Shown piece after piece: positions 42,261-51,674 of a stretch of 58,609 nucleotides of DNA. The notes under the pieces were generated by a model. The model saw only the letters and a list, made by a program, of their open reading frames with translations. It was not told where the DNA came from and did no database searches. The position numbers and the translations under genes were made by a program. Numbering within the stretch: position 1 is the stretch's first letter; every line of letters starts with the position of its first letter. Origin of the DNA: Candidatus Nitrosopumilus sp. (GTDB lineage: Archaea > Thermoproteota > Nitrososphaeria > Nitrososphaerales > Nitrosopumilaceae); assembly GCA_029863275.1 (NCBI GenBank), contig JAOTVS010000005.1, forward strand, positions 1 to 58,609, in the 5' to 3' direction.

Positions 42261-43355
42261 TTGACGGGGAGAATAAAGGTTGGATTAATAGGAATTGGTA
42301 ATTGCTTTTCAGGTTTAATTCAAGGAATAGAGTACTATAGACAAAATCCCTCGCAAGAAGTAACTGGAATAATTCATGCTAATTTAGCTGGATATGGCAT
42401 TCATGATGTTGATTTTGTCTGCGGTTTTGATGTTGGGGCAAATAAAATTGGTAAACCACTCAATGAGGCAATATATGAATATCCTAACATGGTTGATTGG
42501 ATTCCAAAAGACTCCATGCCAAAGACTCCTGCCAAAGTATACGAAAGCCCTGCATTGGATGGAGTTGGGTTATGGGTAGAAAACAGGATAAAGCCAATCG
42601 AAAGCACAAAAACAGATGAAGAATTAGCCAAAGAAATCAAAGGAATTCTAAAGGAAACCGGAGTTGAAATTTTAGTATCTTATTTACCTGTAGGTTCAGA
42701 TAAGGTAACTGAGTTTTGGGCACAAATTTGTCTTGATACTAATACTGCCTTTGTAAACTGTATTCCCTCATTTATTGCATCAGATGAAAAATGGGCCAAA
42801 AAGTTTGAAGACAAAAACATTCCAGTAATTGGAGATGATATTAAGGGTCAAGTCGGTGCAACAATTGTTCATAGAACACTAGCTAAATTATGCAGTGATC
42901 GCGGAACTAAAATTGAGAAAACATATCAAATTAACGTTGGGGGAAACACGGATTTTTTAAATATGAAAGAACAGGATCGACTTGCTTCTAAAAGAATTTC
43001 TAAAACAGAAAGTGTTCAAAGTCAGCTTGCCACTAGACTTGATGATGATCAAATTTATGTTGGACCATCTGATTTTATTCCATTTTTGGGAAATACCAAA
43101 CTAATGTTTATGCGAATTGAAGGAAGACAATGGGCGAATATTCCCTATAATATGGAGGTTCGTCTCGAAGTAGATGACAAAGCAAACTCTGCTGGAATAG
43201 TAATTGATGCCATAAGATTGGCAAAAATTGCTCTTGACCGAGGTGTAGGCGGTCCAATTAAACCTGCTAGCGCATATTTAATGAAACATCCTATAGAGCA
43301 AATGGCAGATGTAAAAGCAAAGGAAGACTGCGAAAGTTTTGTAGCTGGAAAATAA
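42261..43355 (+). CDS. ino1: Inositol-3-phosphate synthase (myo-inositol-1-phosphate synthase)
   Basis: The 364-residue enzyme starts with TTG. It has VGLIGIGNCFSGLIQGIEYY (NAD-binding loop), DVDFVCGFDVGANKIGKPL, ILVSYLPVGSDKVTEFWAQI, FVNCIPSFIASDEKWAKKF, PVIGDDIKGQVGATIVHRTL and INVGGNTDFLNM. These are the core motifs of archaeal/eukaryotic MIPS, which turns glucose 6-phosphate into inositol phosphate for archaeal phospholipid head groups or compatible solutes. The gene stands alone, with 260 bases of AT-rich spacer before smc. Confidence 0.95.
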   Translation: MTGRIKVGLIGIGNCFSGLIQGIEYYRQNPSQEVTGIIHANLAGYGIHDVDFVCGFDVGANKIGKPLNEAIYEYPNMVDWIPKDSMPKTPAKVYESPALDGVGLWVENRIKPIESTKTDEELAKEIKGILKETGVEILVSYLPVGSDKVTEFWAQICLDTNTAFVNCIPSFIASDEKWAKKFEDKNIPVIGDDIKGQVGATIVHRTLAKLCSDRGTKIEKTYQINVGGNTDFLNMKEQDRLASKRISKTESVQSQLATRLDDDQIYVGPSDFIPFLGNTKLMFMRIEGRQWANIPYNMEVRLEVDDKANSAGIVIDAIRLAKIALDRGVGGPIKPASAYLMKHPIEQMADVKAKEDCESFVAGK

Positions 43356-43615
43356 TTATTTTTTGATTTTATCTATCTAGTTTCGCTATATTTTTTAATT
43401 TTCATGACTGAAAACATGTTATAGATCTCACAATTTTCATCTAATTGATGCTCAAGCACTGATAGGCAACTGTAATTTTTGAGTATAATGGGGAGTCTAT
43501 TTCAAACAAAGTCACCATTACGAAAATTTTGATAGTAAAACAAGAAAAATTCCTCAATTATGTCAACTAAACTTGTTAAACATCGATTATCCTATCATTT
43601 TGGGAAAATATAGCA

Positions 43616-46600
43616 TTGGTACATATTAAAAAAGTAGAAATCTTTGGATTCAAATCCTTTGGGTTTAAGAACACTACTGTACAATTTGAACCTGGATTAA
43701 TTTCGATATCCGGACCAAACGGTTCAGGAAAAAGCAACATCCTTGATGCTATTATTTTTGCAATGGGTGAAAATAAACCAAAAATAATGCGTGTAGATAA
43801 ACTCCGATCTCTAATTCATGATATAGAAGGAAGTAGACATGGCCCCAAAATGGCAAGGTCTAGCGTTCACTTTGATAATTCTGATCGAAAAATCCCTGTA
43901 GATTCAGATAACGTTGAAATCACAAGGGAGATGGATGATAAAGGTGAAAATAGTTATTATCTAAACAAAAAGAAAACAAATCGTAGTCAGATTCTAGATC
44001 TTTTAGATGTGGCAAATGCTGGCTTGGGACAATTAAATGCAGTCCAACAAGGAACAGTTACAAGAATTTCTGAATTCACTTCTGAAGAAAAGCGAAAAAC
44101 CATTGAAGATTTAATTGGTCTGTCATATTTCGATGATAAAAAAACAGAATCACTAAAACAGCTTGATGATGCAGATAGAAGACTAGAAATTGCACTTGCA
44201 AAAATGGGAGAAATTAAAAAAAGAATTGACGAGTTGGAAGAAGAACGAAATCAAAAACTTAGAAGTGATATTTTACAACGAGAACTTAATAGATACAACG
44301 CGATTAGTGCCGCCAATAAAATGCAAGTTGTATTGACGCAAAAAACTTCAAAAGAGATTTTGTTACATGATATTATTTCTAAAATTAAAGTTTTTGAAGA
44401 TGAAAGAACCGAAATTAGAAAAGAAATTGACGATTTAGATTCTCAAAAATCAAATTTAATGCAAGAGGCAAATGATTATAATCAAGCAAAGGCGACAATT
44501 GACTCTGAATTAAGCCAAGCAATGCAGCAATATGAGATTTATAATAGTGAAATTATCGCATCAGGAAAAAGAATAGAGCAAATTGATTCGAGACTACCCG
44601 AAATAAAAAATGATTTAGAAATTATTTTAAAATCTAGAAATGACACTGAATTAAAAATAACGCAAATCAAAGATTCTATAAATGAAACTAATCTAAAAAT
44701 TAAAAAAATTAATGAAGATATGGTTGGAATTGATTCAGATCGTGACAAAATACTTGAAGAACAATCTCAAGCATCTTCTAAAAAACTAGAGATCGACAAC
44801 AAGATAAAAGAGTTAACCTCCCAACTAAATTCTGCAAAATTAAAGTTATCAAAAATTCAAAATGAAAAAGAAGAATCAGAAGGAAAAATTAGTTCCAACT
44901 CCAATAAATTATTGGAGATGGACCAAGATATCAAAACGCTTTTGATCTTAGAAACAAAACTTGCCACAATAATTAAAAATCACACGGCTACTATCTCCGA
45001 ATTAAAACTTCGAATTTCAAAATTGAATTTAAAAAAATCTAAAATCATTACTGACTCTGAAGAATTAAACCTAATTCTTGAAAAGTCAAACAAAGCTGCG
45101 GCACAATATGAAACTAAAATTAAAACTGTTAAGGGAATAATGCATGAAGATTATACCATTGCAAAATTAAAGGAGGATGCTGATAAACTTGGAGTCGAGG
45201 GATTAGTTTATGAAATGATCTCTTGGGATAAAAAATACGAACGCTCAGTTTTAGCTGCCTGCTCGGATTGGATTAAGGCTATTGTTGTAAAAGATTTTGC
45301 AACTTTACTTGGAATTGCAGAGGCTGCCCGTTCTAAAAGTCTGCCAAAACTAAAAATTATTCCGTTGGATGCAATTCCTAATTTTAAATTAAATTTACCA
45401 AAACATCCTGGAGTCATTGGAATACTTTCAGACTATGTAAACTGTAGTTCTGAGTACTCTGCCCTCAAAACATTCCTATTTGGAAATGTAATTCTTACCG
45501 ATTCCACCCAATCTGCCTATAGTATGTCGAAATCTGGCTACAAAACAGTCACATTAGAAGGTGAATTTTTTGAAGCAAGAGGCGGGGGTGTTGTAATCGA
45601 TATTAATTCAAAAATATCAAAACTCACAAAAATCATTTCCCTTAGTTCATCCATTGATGGATTGTTACAATCAATTAATTTACTTAAAAAATATATTTTA
45701 AAGAAAAAAAATATACTAAAAAAAATCGAAGTCTCAATACAAAACTATTCTGATCGATTATCTATCTCAGATAAAGGATTATCTTCTGTTGATGAAAATT
45801 ACTCAAATCTTAAATCAAGAATTCAATCTGCAAATAAAACTAGAACTCAATTGATAGATAGAATTTCAGAATTAAAACATAGAAACAAAAACCTTTCTGC
45901 AGAACTATCTACAGTTGAATCTCATGTAGAGTCACTCAATGATCGAATTTTAATTGTCGAAGAAAATTATGCAAGTGGAGAACAAACAAGAATTTCAAGT
46001 GAGTTGAATAGGATAAATTCAAAAAAATCAGAGATTGAAAAACTACACACAGCCATAATGAATGAATATAGAGATAAGTCATCACAATTGGCAGAAGTAG
46101 AATCAGAATTAAATCGATTAGCATCTCAATCTAAGGCCCTCTGCGAAGAAGAATCTTCTTTGATTTTTCAACAGCAAGAATTAAAAAATAAAATTCAAAC
46201 CTTAGGACAAGAAAAGAATTTAAAAAAAGAGATTCTTGAAAAATTAAGACAAAAAGAACAAGATCTTATATCTACATCTGGTACATCAATTGGACAAATC
46301 AAAGAATTTGATGATAAATTAAAAGTTTTATCAGACAGGAATCAAACTCTAACCAAAGAAATAAACTCGTTTGAGCGACAATCGGATTCATTAAATCGTG
46401 ATTTAGGAGATCTAGCAGAAACTGAAAATAGTTTACAAAAACTGCTTTCGACTTTTGGTTTTAATGCAAACATGGAAACATTTGACGTAGAACCCATAGT
46501 CCAAGGTCTCTCTACTGAATTAAATCATCTAAATGCTTTAAATGCAAAGGCTCCTGAAACTTATCTTGAGGTATCTTATGGGTATCGTTCAATGTCCACA

Positions 46601-47140
46601 CGTAAAAATTCTTTAGAGGCAGAACGAAACTCTATCGTAAAATTTATTGAGGGAATTGAAAAGGACAAACGTCAAACTTTCTTAAATGCGTTTGATCTGG
46701 TAGATAAAGAAATTCGTTTGATCTTTAACAAAATGACTGGAGGAAATGCTTGGCTTGAACTACAAAATGAAGATGATATATTTAATTCTGGAATTTCATA
46801 TTTGATTCAATTCCAAAACAAACCAAAAAGAGAATCTACTTCCATTAGTGGTGGTGAAAAAACTTTGGCAGCGATTGTATTTGTACTGGCATTACAAAAA
46901 TTAAAACCATCTCCATTTTACTTGTTTGATGAAGTTGATGCACATCTTGATGCACCAAACGCTGAAAAATTGTCCACTATCTTAGAGGAACGATCAAAAG
47001 AAAGCCAATTCATTATGGTCTCTTTAAAAGATTCTGTAGTAAACAAAGCAAAACTCATTTATGGTGTATATCCAAAAAATGGAGTCTCCCATGTTGTTAC
47101 TTACAAAGACAAGCGAATGCCATCCGTAAAAACTTCTTAA
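43616..47140 (+). CDS. smc: SMC chromosome segregation ATPase
   Basis: The 1174-residue protein starts with TTG. The N-terminal head has Walker A GPNGSGKS (33-40). Two long coiled coils flank a hinge domain at about 500-640 (DKLGVEGLVYEMI, SDWIKAIVVKDFATLLGI, FEARGGGVV). The C-terminal head has the ABC signature TSISGGEKTLAAI, and Walker B FYLFDEVDAHLDAPN. SMC dimers fold and segregate chromosomes. Length and order are standard. No scpA/scpB gene follows here; the next gene is convergent and overlaps by 4 bases. Confidence 0.97.
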   Translation: MVHIKKVEIFGFKSFGFKNTTVQFEPGLISISGPNGSGKSNILDAIIFAMGENKPKIMRVDKLRSLIHDIEGSRHGPKMARSSVHFDNSDRKIPVDSDNVEITREMDDKGENSYYLNKKKTNRSQILDLLDVANAGLGQLNAVQQGTVTRISEFTSEEKRKTIEDLIGLSYFDDKKTESLKQLDDADRRLEIALAKMGEIKKRIDELEEERNQKLRSDILQRELNRYNAISAANKMQVVLTQKTSKEILLHDIISKIKVFEDERTEIRKEIDDLDSQKSNLMQEANDYNQAKATIDSELSQAMQQYEIYNSEIIASGKRIEQIDSRLPEIKNDLEIILKSRNDTELKITQIKDSINETNLKIKKINEDMVGIDSDRDKILEEQSQASSKKLEIDNKIKELTSQLNSAKLKLSKIQNEKEESEGKISSNSNKLLEMDQDIKTLLILETKLATIIKNHTATISELKLRISKLNLKKSKIITDSEELNLILEKSNKAAAQYETKIKTVKGIMHEDYTIAKLKEDADKLGVEGLVYEMISWDKKYERSVLAACSDWIKAIVVKDFATLLGIAEAARSKSLPKLKIIPLDAIPNFKLNLPKHPGVIGILSDYVNCSSEYSALKTFLFGNVILTDSTQSAYSMSKSGYKTVTLEGEFFEARGGGVVIDINSKISKLTKIISLSSSIDGLLQSINLLKKYILKKKNILKKIEVSIQNYSDRLSISDKGLSSVDENYSNLKSRIQSANKTRTQLIDRISELKHRNKNLSAELSTVESHVESLNDRILIVEENYASGEQTRISSELNRINSKKSEIEKLHTAIMNEYRDKSSQLAEVESELNRLASQSKALCEEESSLIFQQQELKNKIQTLGQEKNLKKEILEKLRQKEQDLISTSGTSIGQIKEFDDKLKVLSDRNQTLTKEINSFERQSDSLNRDLGDLAETENSLQKLLSTFGFNANMETFDVEPIVQGLSTELNHLNALNAKAPETYLEVSYGYRSMSTRKNSLEAERNSIVKFIEGIEKDKRQTFLNAFDLVDKEIRLIFNKMTGGNAWLELQNEDDIFNSGISYLIQFQNKPKRESTSISGGEKTLAAIVFVLALQKLKPSPFYLFDEVDAHLDAPNAEKLSTILEERSKESQFIMVSLKDSVVNKAKLIYGVYPKNGVSHVVTYKDKRMPSVKTS

Positions 47141-48102
47141 TCTAGATTAACATAACACGCAAATGCATGGTCTTTGTCAATTGTTTTTAATTCTGGCTCT
47201 ACACTACACTTGTCAATTACATAAGGACAACGTGCACTGAATTTACATCCTCCATGAATCTCTGCGCTGGTTGGTTCTTTTATTCGGATTTTTCTTTCCT
47301 TGTTTACATTTTCAGGATCTGGTTCTGAAATTGCATCAAGCAAAGATTGAGTGTAGGGATGTTTGGGGTTGAACAAAACATCGTCTATTTTTCCCATTTC
47401 TACGATTTTCCCCATATATAATATTCCTATACGTTGACCAAAATATCTGGCAGTCGCTAAATCATGTGTAATGTAGATAAAAGAAATCTGGTATTTTTTT
47501 TGCAATTCACGCATTAATTCCAGCATTTCGGCTCTTATTGATACATCAAGCATAGATACAGGTTCATCAGCCAAAATCACTTTAGGGTTTATTGCTAATG
47601 CTCTTGCCAATACCACCCTTTGTCTTTGTCCACCTGAAAGCATATGGGGATATTTTCGAATTATATCCTCGGGAGGTTCAAGCTTTACTTCTTTTAGAAC
47701 CTCCAATACTCTTTTTTTCCTTAACTCTGAATTTCCAATATTATGAATTTCAAGGGGTTCAGATACAATGTCAAGTATCTTCATACGTGGATTTATTGAA
47801 TCATATGGATCCTGATGAATCATCTGACAATTCAAACGTATTTTTTCTAAACTTTTACTATCATTTCCAATTTCATTTCCATCAAAAATTATTTTTCCTG
47901 AATCAGAGATAATAGATTTTAGGATTAATTTTGCAATGGTAGATTTTCCAGATCCTGATTCTCCTGCTAAAACGAATACTTCTCCTTTATTTAGATGAAA
48001 AGATACATCATCGACTGCTTTTACTTTGGATATTTTGGAACTAAACAATTGTTTTTTAATGTAATATTTTTTTAAATGCTCTACTTTTAAAATCTCATTC
48101 AA
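47137..48102 (-). CDS. Oligopeptide/dipeptide ABC transporter ATP-binding protein (OppF/DppF type), orphan
   Basis: The 321-residue ATPase has Walker A AGESGSGKSTIAKL, Q-loop MIHQDPYDSINPRM, signature LSGGQRQRVVLARAL, Walker B VILADEPVSMLDVS, and a C-terminal oligopeptide extension with Cys residues (GGCKFSARCPYVIDKC), which in this group can hold a cluster. It would power import of peptides or metal-chelate-like solutes. No permease or OppD gene is adjacent, so partners must be elsewhere; the permuted binding protein at 8.6 kb is one candidate. Confidence 0.9.
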   Translation of the reverse strand: MNEILKVEHLKKYYIKKQLFSSKISKVKAVDDVSFHLNKGEVFVLAGESGSGKSTIAKLILKSIISDSGKIIFDGNEIGNDSKSLEKIRLNCQMIHQDPYDSINPRMKILDIVSEPLEIHNIGNSELRKKRVLEVLKEVKLEPPEDIIRKYPHMLSGGQRQRVVLARALAINPKVILADEPVSMLDVSIRAEMLELMRELQKKYQISFIYITHDLATARYFGQRIGILYMGKIVEMGKIDDVLFNPKHPYTQSLLDAISEPDPENVNKERKIRIKEPTSAEIHGGCKFSARCPYVIDKCSVEPELKTIDKDHAFACYVNLD

Positions 48103-48198
48103 TAATTACTCTAAAAACTAGAAGTATATCAAGAAATTGCAAGTATTTGTAAAAATTTGGGATAAAGAATTTATGTTGTTTAAAGGTTGAATTAATAT

Positions 48199-49221
48199 TT
48201 GAGTGGAGCACTTCAAACAAATCCAATCTATAAAAAATATGTCATTGATGACAATCTTCGATATTTTAAACCCCATTCCACAAAAATTGAAAAAACTTTT
48301 GCTGATGAAATATGTGCAAGTTTGGCGGAAAATTCTAAGTATATCAATCCAAAATTTTTTTATGATAAAAAAGGATCTGAATTATTTGAAAAAATTTGTG
48401 ATCTTTCAGAATATTATCCCACTAGAACCGAAATTAAAATTTTAAAAAACCTAAAACCTGATTTAGCTAAATATCTTGATAAATCTTTTAGATTAGTTGA
48501 ATTAGGTAGTGGTTCTTCTACAAAAACACGCCTAATTTTAGATATTTTTGCTCAAATTCAAAACACAATAGAATATTTCCCTATCGATATTTCTGAAATT
48601 TTAACTGAAAGTTCTGAACTACTCCAAAGAGATTACAATGGTCTGAAAATAACTGGAATTATTGATACATATGAAGGAGGACTTGAGTTTATTGAAAAAT
48701 ATGATGACAAGAAAAATTTAATAATTTTTTTGGGTTCTAGCTATGGGAATTTTAATCCTAAAGAAGGAAAAATCTTTTTAAAAAAAATAAATTCAATAAT
48801 GAAAAAAGAAGATCTATTCTTAATTGGCTTAGATTTGGTTAAGAACAAATCCATTTTAGAGAATGCATATGATGACTCACAAGGAATAACTGCAAAATTC
48901 AATCTTAATGTTTTATCTAGAATTAATGATGAATTAGATGCAGACTTTGTCTTGAATAATTTTAAACATATTGCAAAATATAATGAAAAAGATCAAAGAG
49001 TTGAAATGTATTTGAAATCTCTTGTTAACCAGTCAGTAATTATCTCAAAGGCAAACATTTCCTTAAAATTAAAACATGGTGAACTTATTCATACAGAAAA
49101 TTCACACAAATACAAATTACCTCAAATTGAAAAAATAATGAAAGAAACTGGTTTTGAAATTAAACAAAATTGGTTAGATGTAAAAAAATATTTTGCTTTA
49201 ACCTTGGTTTCAAAAAAATAA
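48199..49221 (+). CDS. egtD: EgtD, L-histidine N-alpha-methyltransferase (ergothioneine synthesis)
   Basis: The 340-residue protein is read from TTG 48199. It shows NPKFFYDKKGSELFEKICDL and EYYPTRTE near the N-terminus, LVELGSGSSTKTRLIL (SAM-binding), FPIDISEILTESSELLQRDY, NLIIFLGSSYGNFNP and DLFLIGLDLVKNKSIL. EgtD trimethylates histidine to hercynine with SAM. It is convergent with the egtB gene, three bases apart, so the two-gene ergothioneine pathway is assembled here tail to tail. Ergothioneine is a redox-protective thiol. Confidence 0.93.
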   Translation: MSGALQTNPIYKKYVIDDNLRYFKPHSTKIEKTFADEICASLAENSKYINPKFFYDKKGSELFEKICDLSEYYPTRTEIKILKNLKPDLAKYLDKSFRLVELGSGSSTKTRLILDIFAQIQNTIEYFPIDISEILTESSELLQRDYNGLKITGIIDTYEGGLEFIEKYDDKKNLIIFLGSSYGNFNPKEGKIFLKKINSIMKKEDLFLIGLDLVKNKSILENAYDDSQGITAKFNLNVLSRINDELDADFVLNNFKHIAKYNEKDQRVEMYLKSLVNQSVIISKANISLKLKHGELIHTENSHKYKLPQIEKIMKETGFEIKQNWLDVKKYFALTLVSKK

Positions 49222-49223
49222 CT

Positions 49224-50534
49224 CTATGTATTTTCTACACATCGAAAACCTGAAAACAACCACCTTTCATCTAATCTAAAGAAGTTTCTATAACTACCAC
49301 GGATGGACATTTTAGGGGTTCCAAAGGATCCTCCTCGAAGCACCTTCTGATTGGCAAACCACTTGTCATTATATTCATCAAATCCTGATTTGAATCCTGG
49401 ATAGCCCATAAAATCAGATGATGTCCATTCCCATACATCCCCAATCATCTGATGACACCCATACGGACTAATTCCTTTTGGGTAGCTTCCAATCTCTGTA
49501 CATCCCCATTGATATGATTCTAGAAGATTGGCCGTTTGTTCAGTGGGTAAATTGTTTCCCCAAGGGTAAATTGTTTTTTGTTGTTGGGCCTCATTCCAAC
49601 ATGCAGCTTTTTCCCATTCAGCTTCTGTTGGTAATCTTTTTCCTGCCCACTTACAATAGGCATCAGCCTCATAGTAACTAACATGACAAACAGGTTCATT
49701 TGGGTTTAGTTTACGAAAGCCTAAAAAGTCACGCACCATCCAATCATCTTCTCTTTTTCCCCAATACATCGGAGAATCCCAGTGATTTTTTTTCACCATT
49801 TCCCAACCATCTGAAAGCCAATACTTGTAGGTCTCATATCCACCATCACTGATGAATTCTAGATATTGTTTATTGGTAATTGGAAAAATATCTATTTGGT
49901 AATCGTTGAGATACACTTTGTGTTGGGGCTTCTCGATATCATAGCAATAACTATCTCCATTGTAACCCATGGAATAAAGACCTCCTTTAATTTTAGTTGA
50001 TTCTCCTTCAATTTCAATTGGTATTCGTTTTTCACTATTTCTAACAGGTCTATATTGGTCCGCTAAAAGGTGTTGAAGATCATAAACCAATAATTCTTGA
50101 TGTTGACACTCGTGGTGAAATCCGGTTGAAATTAATCTAATTTCCTCATCGCTAAGATCTTTTGAATTAATAAAATTTTTTACTCTTTGATTGATATTGT
50201 TAAAGTATTGAAAAATCTGATCTATTGTTGGTCTGGAAATAATACCTCTAGTACCTTTATCTTGAGGAACCCCAAATTGCTGATAATAGGAATTAAGATA
50301 TTCTGAAAATTCTTTGGAGTAAAACTTATAATTTTTATCTAATTTGCTTAAAATCGCTTCATAAATCCAGCTTACATGACCTATGTGCCACTTTGGAGGG
50401 CTCATGTAAACTGCTGTTTGAACAATAAAATCATCTTTTTCTAGGGTTTTTACGAGTTCTAAAGTTCGATTTCTTGTTGCACTAAACTGTTCTAAAATTT
50501 GGTTTTTCTGATCTTGATCAGCAACGACAGTCAT
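49224..50534 (-). CDS. egtB: EgtB-type hercynine sulfoxide synthase (ergothioneine synthesis)
   Basis: The 436-residue protein joins an N-terminal DinB-like four-helix domain (WHIGHVSWIYEAIL, and GFHHECQHQELLVYDL with the iron-binding HxxxH) to a C-terminal formylglycine-generating-enzyme fold (GGLYSMGYNG, KRLPTEAEWEKAA, YPWGNN, GDVWEWTSSDF, VLRGGSF, SGFRCVE). This non-haem iron enzyme couples a thiol donor (gamma-glutamylcysteine or cysteine) to hercynine with O2. EgtD is the convergent neighbour. No separate egtE or egtC gene is visible in the window. Confidence 0.93.
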   Translation of the reverse strand: MTVVADQDQKNQILEQFSATRNRTLELVKTLEKDDFIVQTAVYMSPPKWHIGHVSWIYEAILSKLDKNYKFYSKEFSEYLNSYYQQFGVPQDKGTRGIISRPTIDQIFQYFNNINQRVKNFINSKDLSDEEIRLISTGFHHECQHQELLVYDLQHLLADQYRPVRNSEKRIPIEIEGESTKIKGGLYSMGYNGDSYCYDIEKPQHKVYLNDYQIDIFPITNKQYLEFISDGGYETYKYWLSDGWEMVKKNHWDSPMYWGKREDDWMVRDFLGFRKLNPNEPVCHVSYYEADAYCKWAGKRLPTEAEWEKAACWNEAQQQKTIYPWGNNLPTEQTANLLESYQWGCTEIGSYPKGISPYGCHQMIGDVWEWTSSDFMGYPGFKSGFDEYNDKWFANQKVLRGGSFGTPKMSIRGSYRNFFRLDERWLFSGFRCVENT

Positions 50535-50539
50535 TAACT

Positions 50540-51622
50540 TTAATTTTGATTTCCTTTATTATTATATTTGCCCAAAACATCGGTACGTAATTGTCCACAT
50601 GCAGCAGATATCTCAGAACCCTTCTCGACTCTAACTGTACAATTGACTCCACTATTGTAAAGTATTCTTTCAAACTCTAACACATTTTTCCTTATAGGAC
50701 GCTTGAAATCACCTGCAGTTGGATTTAGTGGTATCAGATTTACATGAGAACCATTATTTTTTAAAAGAACCGCAAGATCTGTGGCAATTTCTCTTGAATC
50801 ATTTACATCTTCTATCAAAGCATACTCAAATGTTACACGTCTACCTGTCTTCAAAAAATATCTCTGACCTGCATTAATCAAATCTTTTACAGAATTAGGT
50901 CCTGCAGTTGGAACCAACCACTGTCTTAACTTATCATTTGGAGCATGTAAGGATATTGCAAGTCCAATCTGTAAATTCTCATCTGCCAATCTATCTATTC
51001 CTGAAATGATTCCTATAGTTGAAATTGTTATGTTTCTTTGTCCGATTCCAAAACCACGTGGGTGGGTCAATAACTTAACAGCCCTAACTGTTTCTGAATA
51101 ATTGGCAAGTGGTTCACCCATTCCCATAAACACAATATTTGTAACATGTTGGTTTTTTGCATCAAGAATTTTTGCAAAATGGATAACTTGACCAACAATT
51201 TCTTCTGCTTTCATGTTACGATCAAACCCCATTTGTCCAGTTGCACAAAATACACATCCCATTGCACAGCCTACTTGGGTTGAAACGCAAATAGTAGACC
51301 TAGGATGACCAAATATTTTTTTCGGGGGGTATTGCATTAAAACTGACTCTATTGGTGTCTCATCTTTAAGACCAAGCAATACCTTTGTAGTTTCTTTATC
51401 TTTGCTTTCTATTCTGTGAATTTCTTTGGTGGATCCAATTGTAAACCCTTTATCCACAAGTGCCTCTCTAAATGTTTTAGGAAGCTGTTTTATTTCTGAA
51501 ATGCCCTCGGGAAATTTATAATACAAAGAGTAAAGGATTTGATCTGCTCTATAACGAGGTTGACCAAGTTCGATCATTAATTCCTCCATTTCTTCTGGGA
51601 GTAGTCGATAAAGATCTTTCAT
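50540..51622 (-). CDS. rlmN: RlmN-family radical SAM 23S rRNA (adenine-C2)-methyltransferase
   Basis: The 360-residue enzyme has the radical-SAM cluster CxxxCxxC in GCAMGCVFCATGQMGFDRN, the RlmN N-terminal helical domain (RADQILYSLYYKFPEGISEI), NIVFMGMGEPLANY, ISTIGIISGIDRLAD, ISLHAPNDKLRQWLVP, and the second catalytic Cys region near VEKGSEISAACGQL. RlmN methylates A2503 of 23S rRNA and A37 of some tRNAs. It is essentially a bacterial family, so its presence here suggests ancient transfer. It is cotranscribed after proS, with about 50 bases between. Confidence 0.92.
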   Translation of the reverse strand: MKDLYRLLPEEMEELMIELGQPRYRADQILYSLYYKFPEGISEIKQLPKTFREALVDKGFTIGSTKEIHRIESKDKETTKVLLGLKDETPIESVLMQYPPKKIFGHPRSTICVSTQVGCAMGCVFCATGQMGFDRNMKAEEIVGQVIHFAKILDAKNQHVTNIVFMGMGEPLANYSETVRAVKLLTHPRGFGIGQRNITISTIGIISGIDRLADENLQIGLAISLHAPNDKLRQWLVPTAGPNSVKDLINAGQRYFLKTGRRVTFEYALIEDVNDSREIATDLAVLLKNNGSHVNLIPLNPTAGDFKRPIRKNVLEFERILYNSGVNCTVRVEKGSEISAACGQLRTDVLGKYNNKGNQN

Positions 51623-51674
51623 GCCTTATTCCTCATCTTCTAAATCGTTGTACAATAAATTTTGGATTTTATTT

